Shown here: one piece after another, positions 1 to 8,506 of the stretch
Layout: each line of letters begins with the position of its first letter
Position numbering within the stretch: position 1 is the stretch's first letter
From: G11 sp947167445
Lineage (GTDB): Bacteria > Bacillota > Clostridia > Lachnospirales > Lachnospiraceae
DNA length: 64,000 nt
Reading direction: 5' to 3'
Assembly (NCBI GenBank): GCA_947167445.1
Contig: CAMVID010000012.1
Span: 1-64,000, forward strand
Position numbers and translations under genes: made by a program
Notes under the pieces: generated by a model
Database searches by the model: none
Told to the model about the DNA's origin: nothing
Seen by the model: the letters and a program-made list of their open reading frames with translations, nothing else

Positions 1-110
1 GCCCATTCCTGTTTAATATCGCAAAGAGCTACTGTGTAGCCGTCAATCTGTGCGAATGCTTTTGCTATGCCCTGGCCCATTGTGCCGGCACCGATAATAC
101 CAACCTTCAT
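1..110 (-). CDS. hbd: 3-hydroxybutyryl-CoA dehydrogenase, N-terminal part only (cut by window edge)
   Basis: The 36 or so visible residues begin MKVGIIGAGTMGQGIAKAF, the glycine-rich NAD-binding loop (GxGxxG) of the 3-hydroxyacyl-CoA dehydrogenase family. This enzyme reduces acetoacetyl-CoA to 3-hydroxybutyryl-CoA in the clostridial butyrate pathway. An AGGAAAAC ribosome site lies just ahead of the ATG. The gene follows crt by 24 nt and is clearly the third gene of a thl-crt-hbd operon. The rest lies outside the window, so neither the catalytic His nor the length can be checked. Confidence 0.88.
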   Translation of the reverse strand, partial: MKVGIIGAGTMGQGIAKAFAQIDGYTVALCDIKQEW

Positions 111-134
111 TTGTTTTCCTCCTATGATTTATTA

Positions 135-965
135 TTAACGGTTTTTGAAAGGTACAACCTTTAATTTTTTCTCTTTATCCTTCTCAAGGAAGTTGCCCAT
201 ACCAGCCTGCTGATCCTCTGTCTCGAAGCAGTCACCGAAGAGCTTCTCCTCGATTACGATTGCCTTGTCCATATCTACCTGAAGGCCATCGTTAATTGCC
301 TTCTTGGAGTTACGAACAGCGATGGGAGCCTGTGCTGCAATGCCTGCTGCCATCTTCTCTGCTGCTGCCATGAGGGCATCTTTTGCAGATACTGTAACTT
401 CACCTGCCTCATTAACTTCAGCTGATACAACCTGGTTAACAAGACCGATTCTGTAAGCTTCTGCCGCTTTGATATTTCTTGCTGTGTAGATTAACTGCTT
501 AGCCATTCCGGGGCTAACAAGTCTTGCAAGTCTCTGGGTTCCGCCGAATCCGGGAGTAATTCCAAGACCAACCTCAGGCTGACCGAATACTGCGTTATCA
601 GAACAGATTCTGATGTCACAGCTCATGGAAATCTCACATCCGCCGCCAAGTGCAAAGCCGTTAACTGCTGCAATTACGGGGATGGGGAATGTCTCAATCT
701 TACGGAATACATCGTTTCCTTTCTTACCGAAAGCCTCTGCCTCCTTCTTTGTAAGTGTGCTCATCTCTCCGATGTCAGCACCTGCAACGAAGGACTTCTC
801 GCCTGCGCCTGTTAAGATCAGGCAGCGAACATTATCAAGATCGACTGCGTCGAATGTCTTCTCAAGTTCCTCCAACACCTGTGAGTTAAGTGCATTAAGG
901 GCTTTCTCTCTGTTGATGGTGATGATGCCCACTGCACCCTTTTGTTCGTATAAAACAAACTCCAT
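135..965 (-). CDS. crt: Crotonase, 3-hydroxybutyryl-CoA dehydratase
   Basis: This enoyl-CoA hydratase/isomerase-fold protein (276 aa, slightly longer than the usual 260) interconverts 3-hydroxybutyryl-CoA and crotonyl-CoA in cytoplasmic butyrate synthesis. The oxyanion-hole segment GFALGGGCEIS is at about residues 103-113. The two family glutamates fall at E111 and E131 (PEVGLG), 20 apart as in known hydratases. The GGTQRL signature follows. It lies between thl and hbd, which favours crotonase over other hydratases. The C-terminus has a Lys-rich tail (KDKEKKLKVV). A general fatty-acid hydratase is a less likely alternative. Confidence 0.93.
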   Translation of the reverse strand: MEFVLYEQKGAVGIITINREKALNALNSQVLEELEKTFDAVDLDNVRCLILTGAGEKSFVAGADIGEMSTLTKKEAEAFGKKGNDVFRKIETFPIPVIAAVNGFALGGGCEISMSCDIRICSDNAVFGQPEVGLGITPGFGGTQRLARLVSPGMAKQLIYTARNIKAAEAYRIGLVNQVVSAEVNEAGEVTVSAKDALMAAAEKMAAGIAAQAPIAVRNSKKAINDGLQVDMDKAIVIEEKLFGDCFETEDQQAGMGNFLEKDKEKKLKVVPFKNR

Positions 966-1045
966 ATTTTTCTCCTTTCTCTAAACGCACCAATATCCGA
1001 ACAGCCATAAGCCGTTCGGATACGGTTATTTACTAAGTATTTAAA

Positions 1046-2242
1046 TTAGTCTCTCTTAACGATGGTTGCACATCCCATACCGCCGCCGATACAAAGTGTA
1101 GCAAGACCGGTCTTGGCATCCTTTGCTTCCATCTCATGGAGAAGTGTTACAAGGATACGTGCTCCTGAAGCTCCTACGGGGTGACCGAGAGCAATTGCAC
1201 CACCGTTGGGGTTAAGCTGCTTGTCAACATCGATTCCGAGGTCCTTACCAACTGCTACAGACTGTGCAGCGAATGCCTCGTTAGCCTCGATGATATCGAA
1301 GTCTTCAATCTTCATGTCAGCCTTAGCCATAGCCTTACGTGTTGCTGCTACAGGTCCGATACCCATGATTGTGGGATCAACACCTGCAAGAGCGCCAGCT
1401 ACGAATGTAGCCATGGGCTTAACGCCAAGTTCTTTAGCCTTCTCCTCAGACATAACAACGATAGCTGCTGCACCGTCGTTGATACCTGATGCGTTACCTG
1501 CTGTAACTACGCCGTCTGCGTTAAGAGGACGAAGCTTAGCAAGTGCCTCGATGGTAGAACCTGCTCTGGGGCCTTCATCTGTATCGAAGATAACTGTTTC
1601 TTTTTTCTTCTTTATTTCTACAGGAACAATCTCTTTCTTGAATGCGCCGTTCTCGATAGCTGCACAAGCCTTCTGCTGGCTCTTAAGTGCGAACTCATCA
1701 AGTTCTTCTCTTGTAAGATTCCACTGCTTAGCAACATTGTCAGCAGTTGTAATCATGTGATAGTCGTTGAATGCATCCCAAAGTGCATCCTTAACCATGG
1801 TATCAACAAGTGCACCCTGGCTCTGGCTGGGCCATGTCATTCTGTAGCCGTAACGAGCATTGGGAAGTGCGAAGGGAGCCATTGACATGTTCTCCATACC
1901 ACCTGCGATAACTACATCTGCATCACCTGCCATAATCATCTGAGCTGCCTGGTTAACACAGTTAAGACCTGAACCGCAGACAACGTTTGTGGTTACAGCG
2001 GGTACCTCAATGGGAAGTCCTGCCTTAATAGAAGCCTGACGAGCCACGTTCTGACCCTGTCCTGCCTGGATTACGCATCCCATATATACGTGTTCTACAT
2101 CTGTAGGTTTGATACCTGCTCTGTTAATTGCTTCCTTGATAACGATTGCACCGAGTTCTGCGGCGGGAATAGTTGAAAGTGATCCGCCCATGGTGCCGAT
2201 TGCAGTACGGCAAGCGCCTGCCAAAACGACCTTCTTAGACAT
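1046..2242 (-). CDS. thlA: Acetyl-CoA C-acetyltransferase (thiolase)
   Basis: The thiolase (398 aa, normal length) condenses two acetyl-CoA to acetoacetyl-CoA, the first step of butyrate synthesis. The nucleophilic Cys is C89 in VVCGSGL. The active-site His is H354 in GGAIALGHPVGASG, and the second Cys is C384 in CIGGGMG. The gene is first in the thl-crt-hbd cluster, with GGAGGAAAACA before its ATG and a promoter about 75-100 bp upstream. Degradative thiolases share the fold, but the neighbours point to the biosynthetic role. Confidence 0.94.
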   Translation of the reverse strand: MSKKVVLAGACRTAIGTMGGSLSTIPAAELGAIVIKEAINRAGIKPTDVEHVYMGCVIQAGQGQNVARQASIKAGLPIEVPAVTTNVVCGSGLNCVNQAAQMIMAGDADVVIAGGMENMSMAPFALPNARYGYRMTWPSQSQGALVDTMVKDALWDAFNDYHMITTADNVAKQWNLTREELDEFALKSQQKACAAIENGAFKKEIVPVEIKKKKETVIFDTDEGPRAGSTIEALAKLRPLNADGVVTAGNASGINDGAAAIVVMSEEKAKELGVKPMATFVAGALAGVDPTIMGIGPVAATRKAMAKADMKIEDFDIIEANEAFAAQSVAVGKDLGIDVDKQLNPNGGAIALGHPVGASGARILVTLLHEMEAKDAKTGLATLCIGGGMGCATIVKRD

Positions 2243-2315
2243 TGTTTTCCTCCATTTGTTGTTGATTTAAAGTGACATAAAAACATTGTTATTTTTTTAT
2301 CAACAGTCTGTCATG

Positions 2316-2344
2316 ATTTTAACATACTTACGTCTTTTTGGCAA
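2316..2344 (-). promoter_or_regulatory. Sigma-A type promoter of the thl-crt-hbd operon
   Basis: On the minus strand TTGCCA (2339-2344) and TAAAAT (2316-2321) are separated by 17 bp. They lie 74 bp or more upstream of the thiolase ATG in the araA-thl gap. No clear rho-independent terminator for araA was seen in this gap, so some readthrough from the arabinose genes is possible. Confidence 0.6.
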
Positions 2345-2358
2345 TGGATTCTTAGCTT

Positions 2359-3855
2359 TTATCTATAAAAAACTTCTCCTAACATCAAGTCTTTCTTGAA
2401 GTCTCTTATATTTGTATTCTTGTCAATGAACACTGCCTCTATACCCATAGCAGCTGCCCAGTCACCCATCTGCTCAGCGGTGATGTCATAGGAGAATGCT
2501 GTATGGTGAGCTCCGCCTGCAAGAAGCCAAGCTTCCGTACCTGTGTAGAAATCAGGCTGAGGAGTCCAGAAGTTAATAGCTGTGGGAAGCTTGGGAAGAG
2601 GCTTCTCAACCTTCTTACACTCAACATCCTGGATGATGAGACGGAATCTGTTGCCAAGGTCAATAAGTGATGTTGCAATACCTGCACCGGTCTTGGACTG
2701 GAATACGAGTCTTGCGGGATCTTCTCTGTCACCCATTGAAAGGGGCTGGCACTTGATCTGGATGGGACCGTCTGAAATGGAAGGACAAACCTCAAGCATG
2801 TGAGCCTGGATAATTCCCTCTTTGCCCTTTACAAGGTTGTATGTGTAGTCCTCAAGCATTGATGAACCCTTTGCGTCCTTCATGCCGGCGCTCATGATCT
2901 TCATAAGGCGAACCATGGCTGCAACCTTCCAGTCACCCTCTGCACCAAAGCCATAGCCCTTCTCCATAAGTCTCTGAATTGCAAGACCGGGAAGCTGCTT
3001 AAGTGCGCCAAGGTCTCCAAAGTGTGTAACGATTGCCTGATAGTTCTTCTCCTTTAAGAATCTCTCGAAACCGATCTCAATCTGAGCCTGAACTGCAACA
3101 TGCTTCTTGAATTCCTCAGGGTCTCTGCCCTCAAGGCAAATATCGTACTTGCTGTAATACTCATCAACCAAAGCGTTGGTATCTGATGCGGAAACTGCTG
3201 CAACCGCCTCAGCGATCTCGTTAACGGGATAAGCATCAATCTCCCAGCCAAACTTAAGCTGAGCTTCAACCTTATCACCTTCTGTAACTGCTACGTTTCT
3301 CATGTTGTCTGCAACACGGCATACTCTGATGTGGCTTGACTCCATGATACCGATGGCTGTACGCATCCAGGAAGCTATCTTCTTCTGAACTTCAGAATCC
3401 TTCCAGAAACCTACAACAACCTTTCTCTCGATTCTCATTCTTGAAAGGATATGAGCATACTCTCTGTCACCGTGAGCAGCCTGGTTCTCATTCATGAAAT
3501 CCATATCCATTGTTGCATAAGGAATCTCTTCATTGTACTGAGTATGGAGATGAAGGAGAGGCTTTCTGAACTCCTGAAGTCCAAGAATCCAGCTCTTTGC
3601 AGGAGAGAATGTGTGCATCCATGTGATAACGCCCGCACAGTTGGGATCGTTATTGGCCTCGTTAAAGGTCTTTCTGATAAGTTCATTTGTAATAAGGGTA
3701 GGCTTCCAGACGATTTCGAAAGGAAGTACTCCGGACTTGTTAAGCCCTTCTACCATTTCCTTTGAGTGAGCCGCTACATGTGCGAGGCACTCATCTCCGT
3801 ATAAATCCTGTGATCCGGTACAAAACCAGAACTGATATTTTTTCATCTCAGACAT
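2359..3855 (-). CDS. araA: L-arabinose isomerase
   Basis: The enzyme converts L-arabinose to L-ribulose in the cytoplasm. Its 498 aa is the usual length. The start MKKYQFWFCTGSQDLYG is characteristic of AraA, and the FGAEGDWK and GAHHTAFSYD motifs of the metal and substrate site are present (FGAEGDWKVAAM near residue 300; HHTAF near 450). The gene lies 31 nt downstream of the FGGY kinase on the same strand, as expected for an arabinose operon. araD is nearby but divergent. An ATG four codons upstream of MKKYQF (MSEMKKY) is used here because a TAGGAGGAAAA site precedes it. Confidence 0.96.
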   Translation of the reverse strand: MSEMKKYQFWFCTGSQDLYGDECLAHVAAHSKEMVEGLNKSGVLPFEIVWKPTLITNELIRKTFNEANNDPNCAGVITWMHTFSPAKSWILGLQEFRKPLLHLHTQYNEEIPYATMDMDFMNENQAAHGDREYAHILSRMRIERKVVVGFWKDSEVQKKIASWMRTAIGIMESSHIRVCRVADNMRNVAVTEGDKVEAQLKFGWEIDAYPVNEIAEAVAAVSASDTNALVDEYYSKYDICLEGRDPEEFKKHVAVQAQIEIGFERFLKEKNYQAIVTHFGDLGALKQLPGLAIQRLMEKGYGFGAEGDWKVAAMVRLMKIMSAGMKDAKGSSMLEDYTYNLVKGKEGIIQAHMLEVCPSISDGPIQIKCQPLSMGDREDPARLVFQSKTGAGIATSLIDLGNRFRLIIQDVECKKVEKPLPKLPTAINFWTPQPDFYTGTEAWLLAGGAHHTAFSYDITAEQMGDWAAAMGIEAVFIDKNTNIRDFKKDLMLGEVFYR

Positions 3856-3886
3856 TAATTTTTCCTCCTAGAAAAATACACTATTG

Positions 3887-5485
3887 TTAAATACTAATTG
3901 CTTTACAGATATCCTTTTGTGCAGGGATTGCCTTCACATAGGTCTCAATATACTTGTCAAAACCTGCAACATCTTCGGGATCGGGTTTCATTACAGTTCC
4001 TGTCTGTCCTCCGAATACCTTGTCGGAAAGGAACTTGTCAAGAGCCTCGCCATCGGCCTTGTTTACCATATAGGAAGCAAGAACCGCCATTCCCCAGGGG
4101 CCGCCTTCTCCTGCTGTCTCCATAACGGCAACGGGGGTATTCATTGCAGCCGCAAGAATTCCCTGGCCCACGCCCTTAGTCTTAAACAGACCGCCGTGTC
4201 CGTAGATTGTGTCGGCTTTTACCTGCTCCTCCTTAAAGAGGATGTCGCATCCGATCTTAAGGGTTGCAAGGGATGCGTAAAGATGTGTTCTCATGAAGTT
4301 TGCAAGATTCATGTCCGCATCGGGCTTTCTTGCAAACATGGGTCTGCCTTCGTCAGTGCCGATTACGGGTTCTCCGGAAAGTGTGTTAAAAGCCACAAGT
4401 CCTCCGCAGTCCTTCTCACCTTTCAGTGCGTTGGTGTAGAGCTTTCCGTAAATGTCGTTAAGGCTTATGTTCATTCCGAACATGTCGGAGAACTCCTTAA
4501 AGAGACCAATCCAGGCATTTAAGTCCGAAGTACAGTTGTTGCAGTGAACCATGGCAACCGCAGGTCCTGCGGGGGTGGTAACAAGGTCGATTTCCTCGTG
4601 TACCTTTTTAAGGTCCTTTTCAAGAACAACCATTGCAAAAACGCTGGTGCCCGCAGATACGTTACCTGTTCTTACCGCAACGGAATTGGTTGCAGTCATG
4701 CCGGTGCCTGCATCGCCTTCGGGAGGTGCAAGAGGAATACCTGCCTCAAGGTTTCCTGAAGGATCCAGCTTCTTTGCGCCTTCTGCCGTAAGGGTTCCTG
4801 CCGCTTCACCTGCCACAAGAACCTTGGGAAGAATCTTTCTGATATCCCAGGGATACTTCTTTACTCTGTCAAGGGATGCAAACTTGTCAAGCATCTCCTG
4901 ATTATAATTACAAATTGATGAATCGATGGGGAACATTCCTGATGCCTCTCCGATTCCCATAACCTTCTCACCTGTCATCTGCCAGTGAATGTAACCTGCA
5001 AGGGTGGTGAGATAATCGATGTTTTTAACGTGATCCTCATCATTAAGAATCGCCTGATACAAATGAGCTATGCTCCAGCGCTGAGGGATGTTGAAGTTTA
5101 AGCACTTGGTCAGCTCCTTGGCTGCAGGACCCGTGATGGTATTTCTCCAGGTTCTGAAGGGTGCAAGAAGCTTGCCGGACTTGTCAAATGCCATGTAACC
5201 GTGCATCATGCCCGAGAAACCAATTGCCGCAAGTTTCTTAATCTCTACGCCGTATTTCTCCAAAACGTCCTTTCTGAGATTGGCATAACAATCTGTAAGT
5301 CCGCCCCAGATGTCATCCAAAGAATATGTCCAGACACCACCTTCAAGGCGGTTCTCCCATTCATGGTCACCCGATGCAATGGGGTTGTGATTCTCGTCAA
5401 TAAGGACCCCCTTAATTCTGGTAGAGCCGAATTCTATGCCAAGAACAGCTCTTCCGCTCTCGATACATTGTTTAGCGTTACCCAT
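3887..5485 (-). CDS. FGGY-family carbohydrate kinase, probable L-ribulokinase
   Basis: This sugar kinase of the ASKHA fold (532 aa) has the N-terminal phosphate loop LGIEFGSTRIKGVLID (residues about 15-30). It also has the second-domain GNVSAGTSVFAMVV and a C-terminal GHGGLFKTKG adenosine-site segment. Its place upstream of araA suggests that it phosphorylates L-ribulose to L-ribulose 5-phosphate, which AraD at 7058 then uses. It does not read like classical AraB over its full length, so no symbol is given; a xylulokinase-like specificity cannot be excluded. The start has TAGGAGGATATT upstream. Confidence 0.85.
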   Translation of the reverse strand: MGNAKQCIESGRAVLGIEFGSTRIKGVLIDENHNPIASGDHEWENRLEGGVWTYSLDDIWGGLTDCYANLRKDVLEKYGVEIKKLAAIGFSGMMHGYMAFDKSGKLLAPFRTWRNTITGPAAKELTKCLNFNIPQRWSIAHLYQAILNDEDHVKNIDYLTTLAGYIHWQMTGEKVMGIGEASGMFPIDSSICNYNQEMLDKFASLDRVKKYPWDIRKILPKVLVAGEAAGTLTAEGAKKLDPSGNLEAGIPLAPPEGDAGTGMTATNSVAVRTGNVSAGTSVFAMVVLEKDLKKVHEEIDLVTTPAGPAVAMVHCNNCTSDLNAWIGLFKEFSDMFGMNISLNDIYGKLYTNALKGEKDCGGLVAFNTLSGEPVIGTDEGRPMFARKPDADMNLANFMRTHLYASLATLKIGCDILFKEEQVKADTIYGHGGLFKTKGVGQGILAAAMNTPVAVMETAGEGGPWGMAVLASYMVNKADGEALDKFLSDKVFGGQTGTVMKPDPEDVAGFDKYIETYVKAIPAQKDICKAISI

Positions 5486-5547
5486 AATATCCTCCTAATA
5501 TTTATATTGAAAACACAAAGAAGCCTCTTATACTTGTTGGGAGTACA

Positions 5548-5793
5548 TTACCACTTGTTGTTGGGACAGTGGCTTATTTTCGCCAGAGCTCTAAGCTCCA
5601 CGTAGCAACCGCAGGAAGCGCAAGTACCCGCATTTAGTTTCTCGCATTCCTTACATATGGAAAGGCGGCTTTCGTACTTCGCCTCATCCACCCGGTCGTT
5701 TTTCTTGATGGCTTCTTTGTATTTGTCAATCATGGCCATGTCCGCTTCAGCCATTTCTCGAAGCAGACATCTTTTGCAAATTTGATTCTGCAT
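5548..5793 (-). CDS. Small cysteine-rich protein, zinc-ribbon-like (DUF6171-like)
   Basis: This 81-residue protein has eight cysteines in pairs: CKRC near the start, CKEC in the middle, then CASCGC, and a final HCP close to the C-terminus. The spacing suggests one or two structural zinc sites. It resembles a short Lachnospiraceae family of unknown function that I recall as DUF6171; that assignment is from memory. It precedes the arabinose kinase by 62 nt and follows a tiny ORF by 3 nt, so it may be the second gene of the arabinose transcript. It could be a regulator or an unrelated passenger. Confidence 0.7.
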   Translation of the reverse strand: MQNQICKRCLLREMAEADMAMIDKYKEAIKKNDRVDEAKYESRLSICKECEKLNAGTCASCGCYVELRALAKISHCPNNKW

Positions 5794-5796
5794 TTC

Positions 5797-5859
5797 CTAT
5801 ATTGTTACCTCAAGGTGAAGCTTGCCCTTCTTAATCTTGGGGTTAATGTAAAATTTCAC
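5797..5859 (-). CDS. Possible 20-residue ORF with GTG start
   Basis: GTG is followed by codons for KFYINPKIKKGKLHLEVTI and a TAG stop, with AGGAAG eight bases upstream. It ends three bases before the cysteine-rich gene, which itself has a poorly spaced ribosome site, so the two may be translationally coupled. The ORF also carries a 7-bp inverted repeat (AGGTGAA/TTCACCT) at its ends. It may be a leader rather than a protein gene. Confidence 0.35.
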   Translation of the reverse strand: MKFYINPKIKKGKLHLEVTI

Positions 5860-5979
5860 CTATCGCTCTTCCTTTTTATTTATTTCATTATTTAGTGAAG
5901 TAATTCAGTTCTCAGGGAGCCTAATTTCTAATTTACTAGTTTTTGCGTAAAAAGGCAACATCAAATGTATTTTTTTCGT

Positions 5980-6054
5980 TTGACACCCCAGGGTTGCCAC
6001 TATATAATCTTAAGTATTGAGTGAAGTATTAAATTTTTGAATTAAATATTTAAT
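5980..6054 (+). promoter_or_regulatory. Consensus promoter plus AT-rich palindrome in front of the ArsR-like gene
   Basis: TTGACA (5980-5985), a 17-bp spacer and TATAAT (6003-6008) form a perfect sigma-A promoter for the regulator and araD. Downstream, at 6041-6054, is the 14-bp perfect palindrome ATTAAATATTTAAT, set inside a looser GAATT...AATTC repeat. AGTGAAGTA occurs twice, at about 5895 and 6021, flanking the promoter. These are reasonable operator candidates for the ArsR-type regulator, which would then control itself and perhaps the divergent kinase-araA genes. Confidence 0.7.
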
Positions 6055-6103
6055 CAGAAAATTCAAACTTTTAAAGCATATTCCACTATAGAAAGGTTTT
6101 ACG

Positions 6104-7042
6104 ATGCTGTATCTTAAGTCCCTTCCCGATGCGCAGGAAGTATTCAAAGCCCTCTCTGCTCCCATGCGTCTGCAGATTATGAGGCTTATCACCGAGAATG
6201 AGAATATGAGTATGAACGATCTGGCTGAGACACTTAATCTCACCAACAGCGCCATAACCATGCATGTGGCCAAGCTTGAAGCCGCAGGTCTCGTATCTGT
6301 ACAGACAACTCCCGGCAAGAGGGGCATAATGAAAATTGTACGTCCCAAGCACGAAAGGCTTATTGTGGACCTTTTAAGTTCCAAAGATTCCGGTAAGAAA
6401 AGCTGTTACACCGATGAAATCTCCATCGGTCATTACACCGGCATAGAAGTTCACCCCACCTGCGGTCTGTCCACAAAGGACGCCATCATAGGTGATCTGG
6501 ACAATCCCAAAGTATTTTCCTATCCCGAAAGATTCAAGGCCGATGTCCTCTGGATTGATCACGGCTTTGTAACCTATAACTTTCCCAACAGACTTCGCCC
6601 CGGACAGATTCCCGTGGAATTACAGATTTCATTTGAGATTTCCTCGGAATGTCCAAGCTTTAACGACGATTATCCCAGTGATATCTACTTCGATATAAAC
6701 GGGAAACCCCTTGGAAAGTGGATAAGTCCCGGAGACTTCGGAAGCAGAAGGGGAATGATTTCTCCCGGCTGGTGGCCGGATTTCCTTAATCAGTATGGTC
6801 TTCTCAAGACCCTTATCATTAACGATAACGGTACCTTCATGGACGGAACCTACATGCTTTCGAAGACCACCATTTCAGATTTGAACATCGATTACAACTC
6901 CGATATCAATTTCACCTTCAGGGTTCCGACGGACACTGCCAACTGCGGCGGTCTTACGCTTTTCGGTGCATCATTCGGAGACTACAGCCAGAGCATTCAG
7001 GTTAAACTTTACTATAATGAAACATCACCTGAAAATAACTAG
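6104..7042 (+). CDS. ArsR-type winged-helix regulator with a long C-terminal ligand-binding-like domain
   Basis: The 312-residue protein has an ArsR/SmtB-like winged helix at residues 10-95 (helix-turn-helix MNDLAETLNLTNSAITMHVA, wing TTPGKRG). The remaining 210 residues are rich in aromatic and beta-type sequence (GWWPDFLNQYG, TFRVPTDTANCGG) and contain no metal-thiol motif of classical ArsR. The C-terminal part may bind a sugar or sugar phosphate. The gene is 15 nt upstream of araD and divergent from the araA operon, so control of arabinose use is the likely job. The role is inferred from context only. Confidence 0.75.
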   Translation: MLYLKSLPDAQEVFKALSAPMRLQIMRLITENENMSMNDLAETLNLTNSAITMHVAKLEAAGLVSVQTTPGKRGIMKIVRPKHERLIVDLLSSKDSGKKSCYTDEISIGHYTGIEVHPTCGLSTKDAIIGDLDNPKVFSYPERFKADVLWIDHGFVTYNFPNRLRPGQIPVELQISFEISSECPSFNDDYPSDIYFDINGKPLGKWISPGDFGSRRGMISPGWWPDFLNQYGLLKTLIINDNGTFMDGTYMLSKTTISDLNIDYNSDINFTFRVPTDTANCGGLTLFGASFGDYSQSIQVKLYYNETSPENN

Positions 7043-7057
7043 GAAGAGGAGAGAAAA

Positions 7058-7753
7058 ATGTTAGAAGAATTAAAGAAAAAAGTGTATGAAGCAAACATTT
7101 TACTTCCCAAGTACGGTCTCGTTACCTTTACCTGGGGAAATGTAAGTGCAATCGACAGAGAGTCAGGACTCTTTGTTATCAAACCCAGCGGAGTTGAGTA
7201 CGACGAAATGACTCCCGACGACATGGTAGTTATGAATCTTGAAGGAAACAGAGTAGAGGGAAAATACAAACCTTCATCCGACACACCTACCCATGTGGAA
7301 ATCTACAAGGCATTCAAAGATGTGGGCGGTGTTGTACACACCCATTCATCCTTCGCCACCAGCTGGGCTCAGGCAGGCAGAGGAATCCCCTGCTACGGCA
7401 CTACCCACGCAGATTACTTCTACGGCGAAATTCCCTGTGTAAGATGCCTTACCAAGGAAGAAATCGATGAAGCCTACGAGAAGAACACCGGTGTACTCAT
7501 CGTAAATGAATTCAACCGCACGAAAAAGGACCCCGTTGCAGTTCCCGCAGTTCTCTGCAAGAATCATGGAGTATTCGCATGGGGCAAGGATGCTCACGAA
7601 GCAGTCCACAATGCAGTTGTCACCGAAGAAGTTGCCAAGATGGCCTTCCGCTGCGAGTTAATCAATCCCGAAGTAAAGCCTGCACCCCAGGAGCTTCAGG
7701 ATAAGCACTACTTCAGAAAGCATGGTGCCAACGCCTACTACGGTCAAAACTAA
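7058..7753 (+). CDS. araD: L-ribulose-5-phosphate 4-epimerase
   Basis: This class II aldolase-fold enzyme (231 aa, normal length) converts L-ribulose 5-phosphate to D-xylulose 5-phosphate. It carries the phosphate-binding KPSGVEYDEM and SSDTPTH segments, the zinc ligands HTHSSFA (about residues 94-96) and a third His in the KNHGVF segment, all typical of AraD. AGGAAGAGGAGAG precedes the ATG. It shares a transcript with the ArsR-like regulator and completes the araA-kinase-araD pathway, although it runs in the opposite direction. A strong hairpin terminator follows. Confidence 0.95.
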   Translation: MLEELKKKVYEANILLPKYGLVTFTWGNVSAIDRESGLFVIKPSGVEYDEMTPDDMVVMNLEGNRVEGKYKPSSDTPTHVEIYKAFKDVGGVVHTHSSFATSWAQAGRGIPCYGTTHADYFYGEIPCVRCLTKEEIDEAYEKNTGVLIVNEFNRTKKDPVAVPAVLCKNHGVFAWGKDAHEAVHNAVVTEEVAKMAFRCELINPEVKPAPQELQDKHYFRKHGANAYYGQN

Positions 7754-7761
7754 TCATACAA

Positions 7762-7798
7762 AAAAGAGGTTCCGAGCCTATGGCTCGGAGCCTCTTTT
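7762..7798. terminator. Bidirectional rho-independent terminator between araD and hpf
   Basis: A 17-bp stem (one G-U pair) with a three-base loop is flanked by A-rich sequence on the left and T-rich sequence on the right. Converging transcripts from araD (+) and hpf (-) can both end here. Confidence 0.9.
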
Positions 7799-7811
7799 CA
7801 TTAGTAGCAAC

Positions 7812-8339
7812 TTATTTGTCGGGTTCAATCAGTCCATAGGTATTACCTTTTCTCTTGTAAACCACGTTGGTCTGATCTGTTTCTGCGTTGATGAAAACGA
7901 AGAAGTCATGTCCCAAAAGTTCCATCTGGATACATGCATCCTCAGGATACATGGGCTTGATGTCGAACTTCTTGGTACGAACAATCTTGATTTCCTCCTC
8001 GTCCATGTAATCGTGATCCAGATAAGCGTCTGTAAAGAATGCTGCGTTCTGATGCTTATCAACGATCTTATTCTTATAACGTTTGAGCTGTCTCTCTATA
8101 ATCTCTTCAACAAGGTCAATGGAGACATACATATCACTGCTGCTTTGTTCTGAACGGATAATATTGCCTTTGACGGGGATGGTAACCTCGATTTTCTGCC
8201 TCTCCTTCTCTACGCTTAAAGTAACGTGAATTTCTGTGTCTTCCGAAAAATACTTTTCCAACTTGCCGATCTTACGCTCCACAGCGTCCCTCAGACCGGG
8301 TGTGACCTCGATGTTTCTTCCAATAATAACAAACTTCAT
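7812..8339 (-). CDS. hpf: Long-form ribosome hibernation promoting factor
   Basis: The protein (175 aa from the chosen start) has the N-terminal HPF/YfiA domain that binds the 30S decoding centre (MKFVIIGRNIEVTPGLRDAV, residues 1-100). It also has the C-terminal dimerisation domain that makes 100S ribosomes (VRTKKFDIKPMYPEDACIQM). Start: two ATGs are 6 bp apart. AAAGGGTG is spaced properly only for the inner one at 8339, which also matches the family's N-terminus. It is monocistronic, with a terminator downstream and an unusually long AT-rich region upstream. Confidence 0.93.
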   Translation of the reverse strand: MKFVIIGRNIEVTPGLRDAVERKIGKLEKYFSEDTEIHVTLSVEKERQKIEVTIPVKGNIIRSEQSSSDMYVSIDLVEEIIERQLKRYKNKIVDKHQNAAFFTDAYLDHDYMDEEEIKIVRTKKFDIKPMYPEDACIQMELLGHDFFVFINAETDQTNVVYKRKGNTYGLIEPDK

Positions 8340-8506
8340 ATACATCACCCTTTCGGTTTTATATTGTATAAGCATTATAGCATGTTACGCACACATTTTT
8401 CAACAATTCTGGCGTATTTTATAAAAGTTTAAGAATTTATAAATGTCAATCCGATTTACGATTTTTACGCCATTTTTATCAATTTTATTAGAACTAAACA
8501 AAACAA

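Noticed and set aside
1206..1760. Long open frames opposite thl and crt on the plus strand (also 613-984)
   Set aside because: They mirror well-conserved enzyme genes, have no ribosome site and show low-complexity Ser/Ala composition typical of antisense frames.
7722..8153. 143-codon plus-strand frame opposite hpf
   Set aside because: It begins inside araD, crosses the strong terminator and is antisense to hpf.
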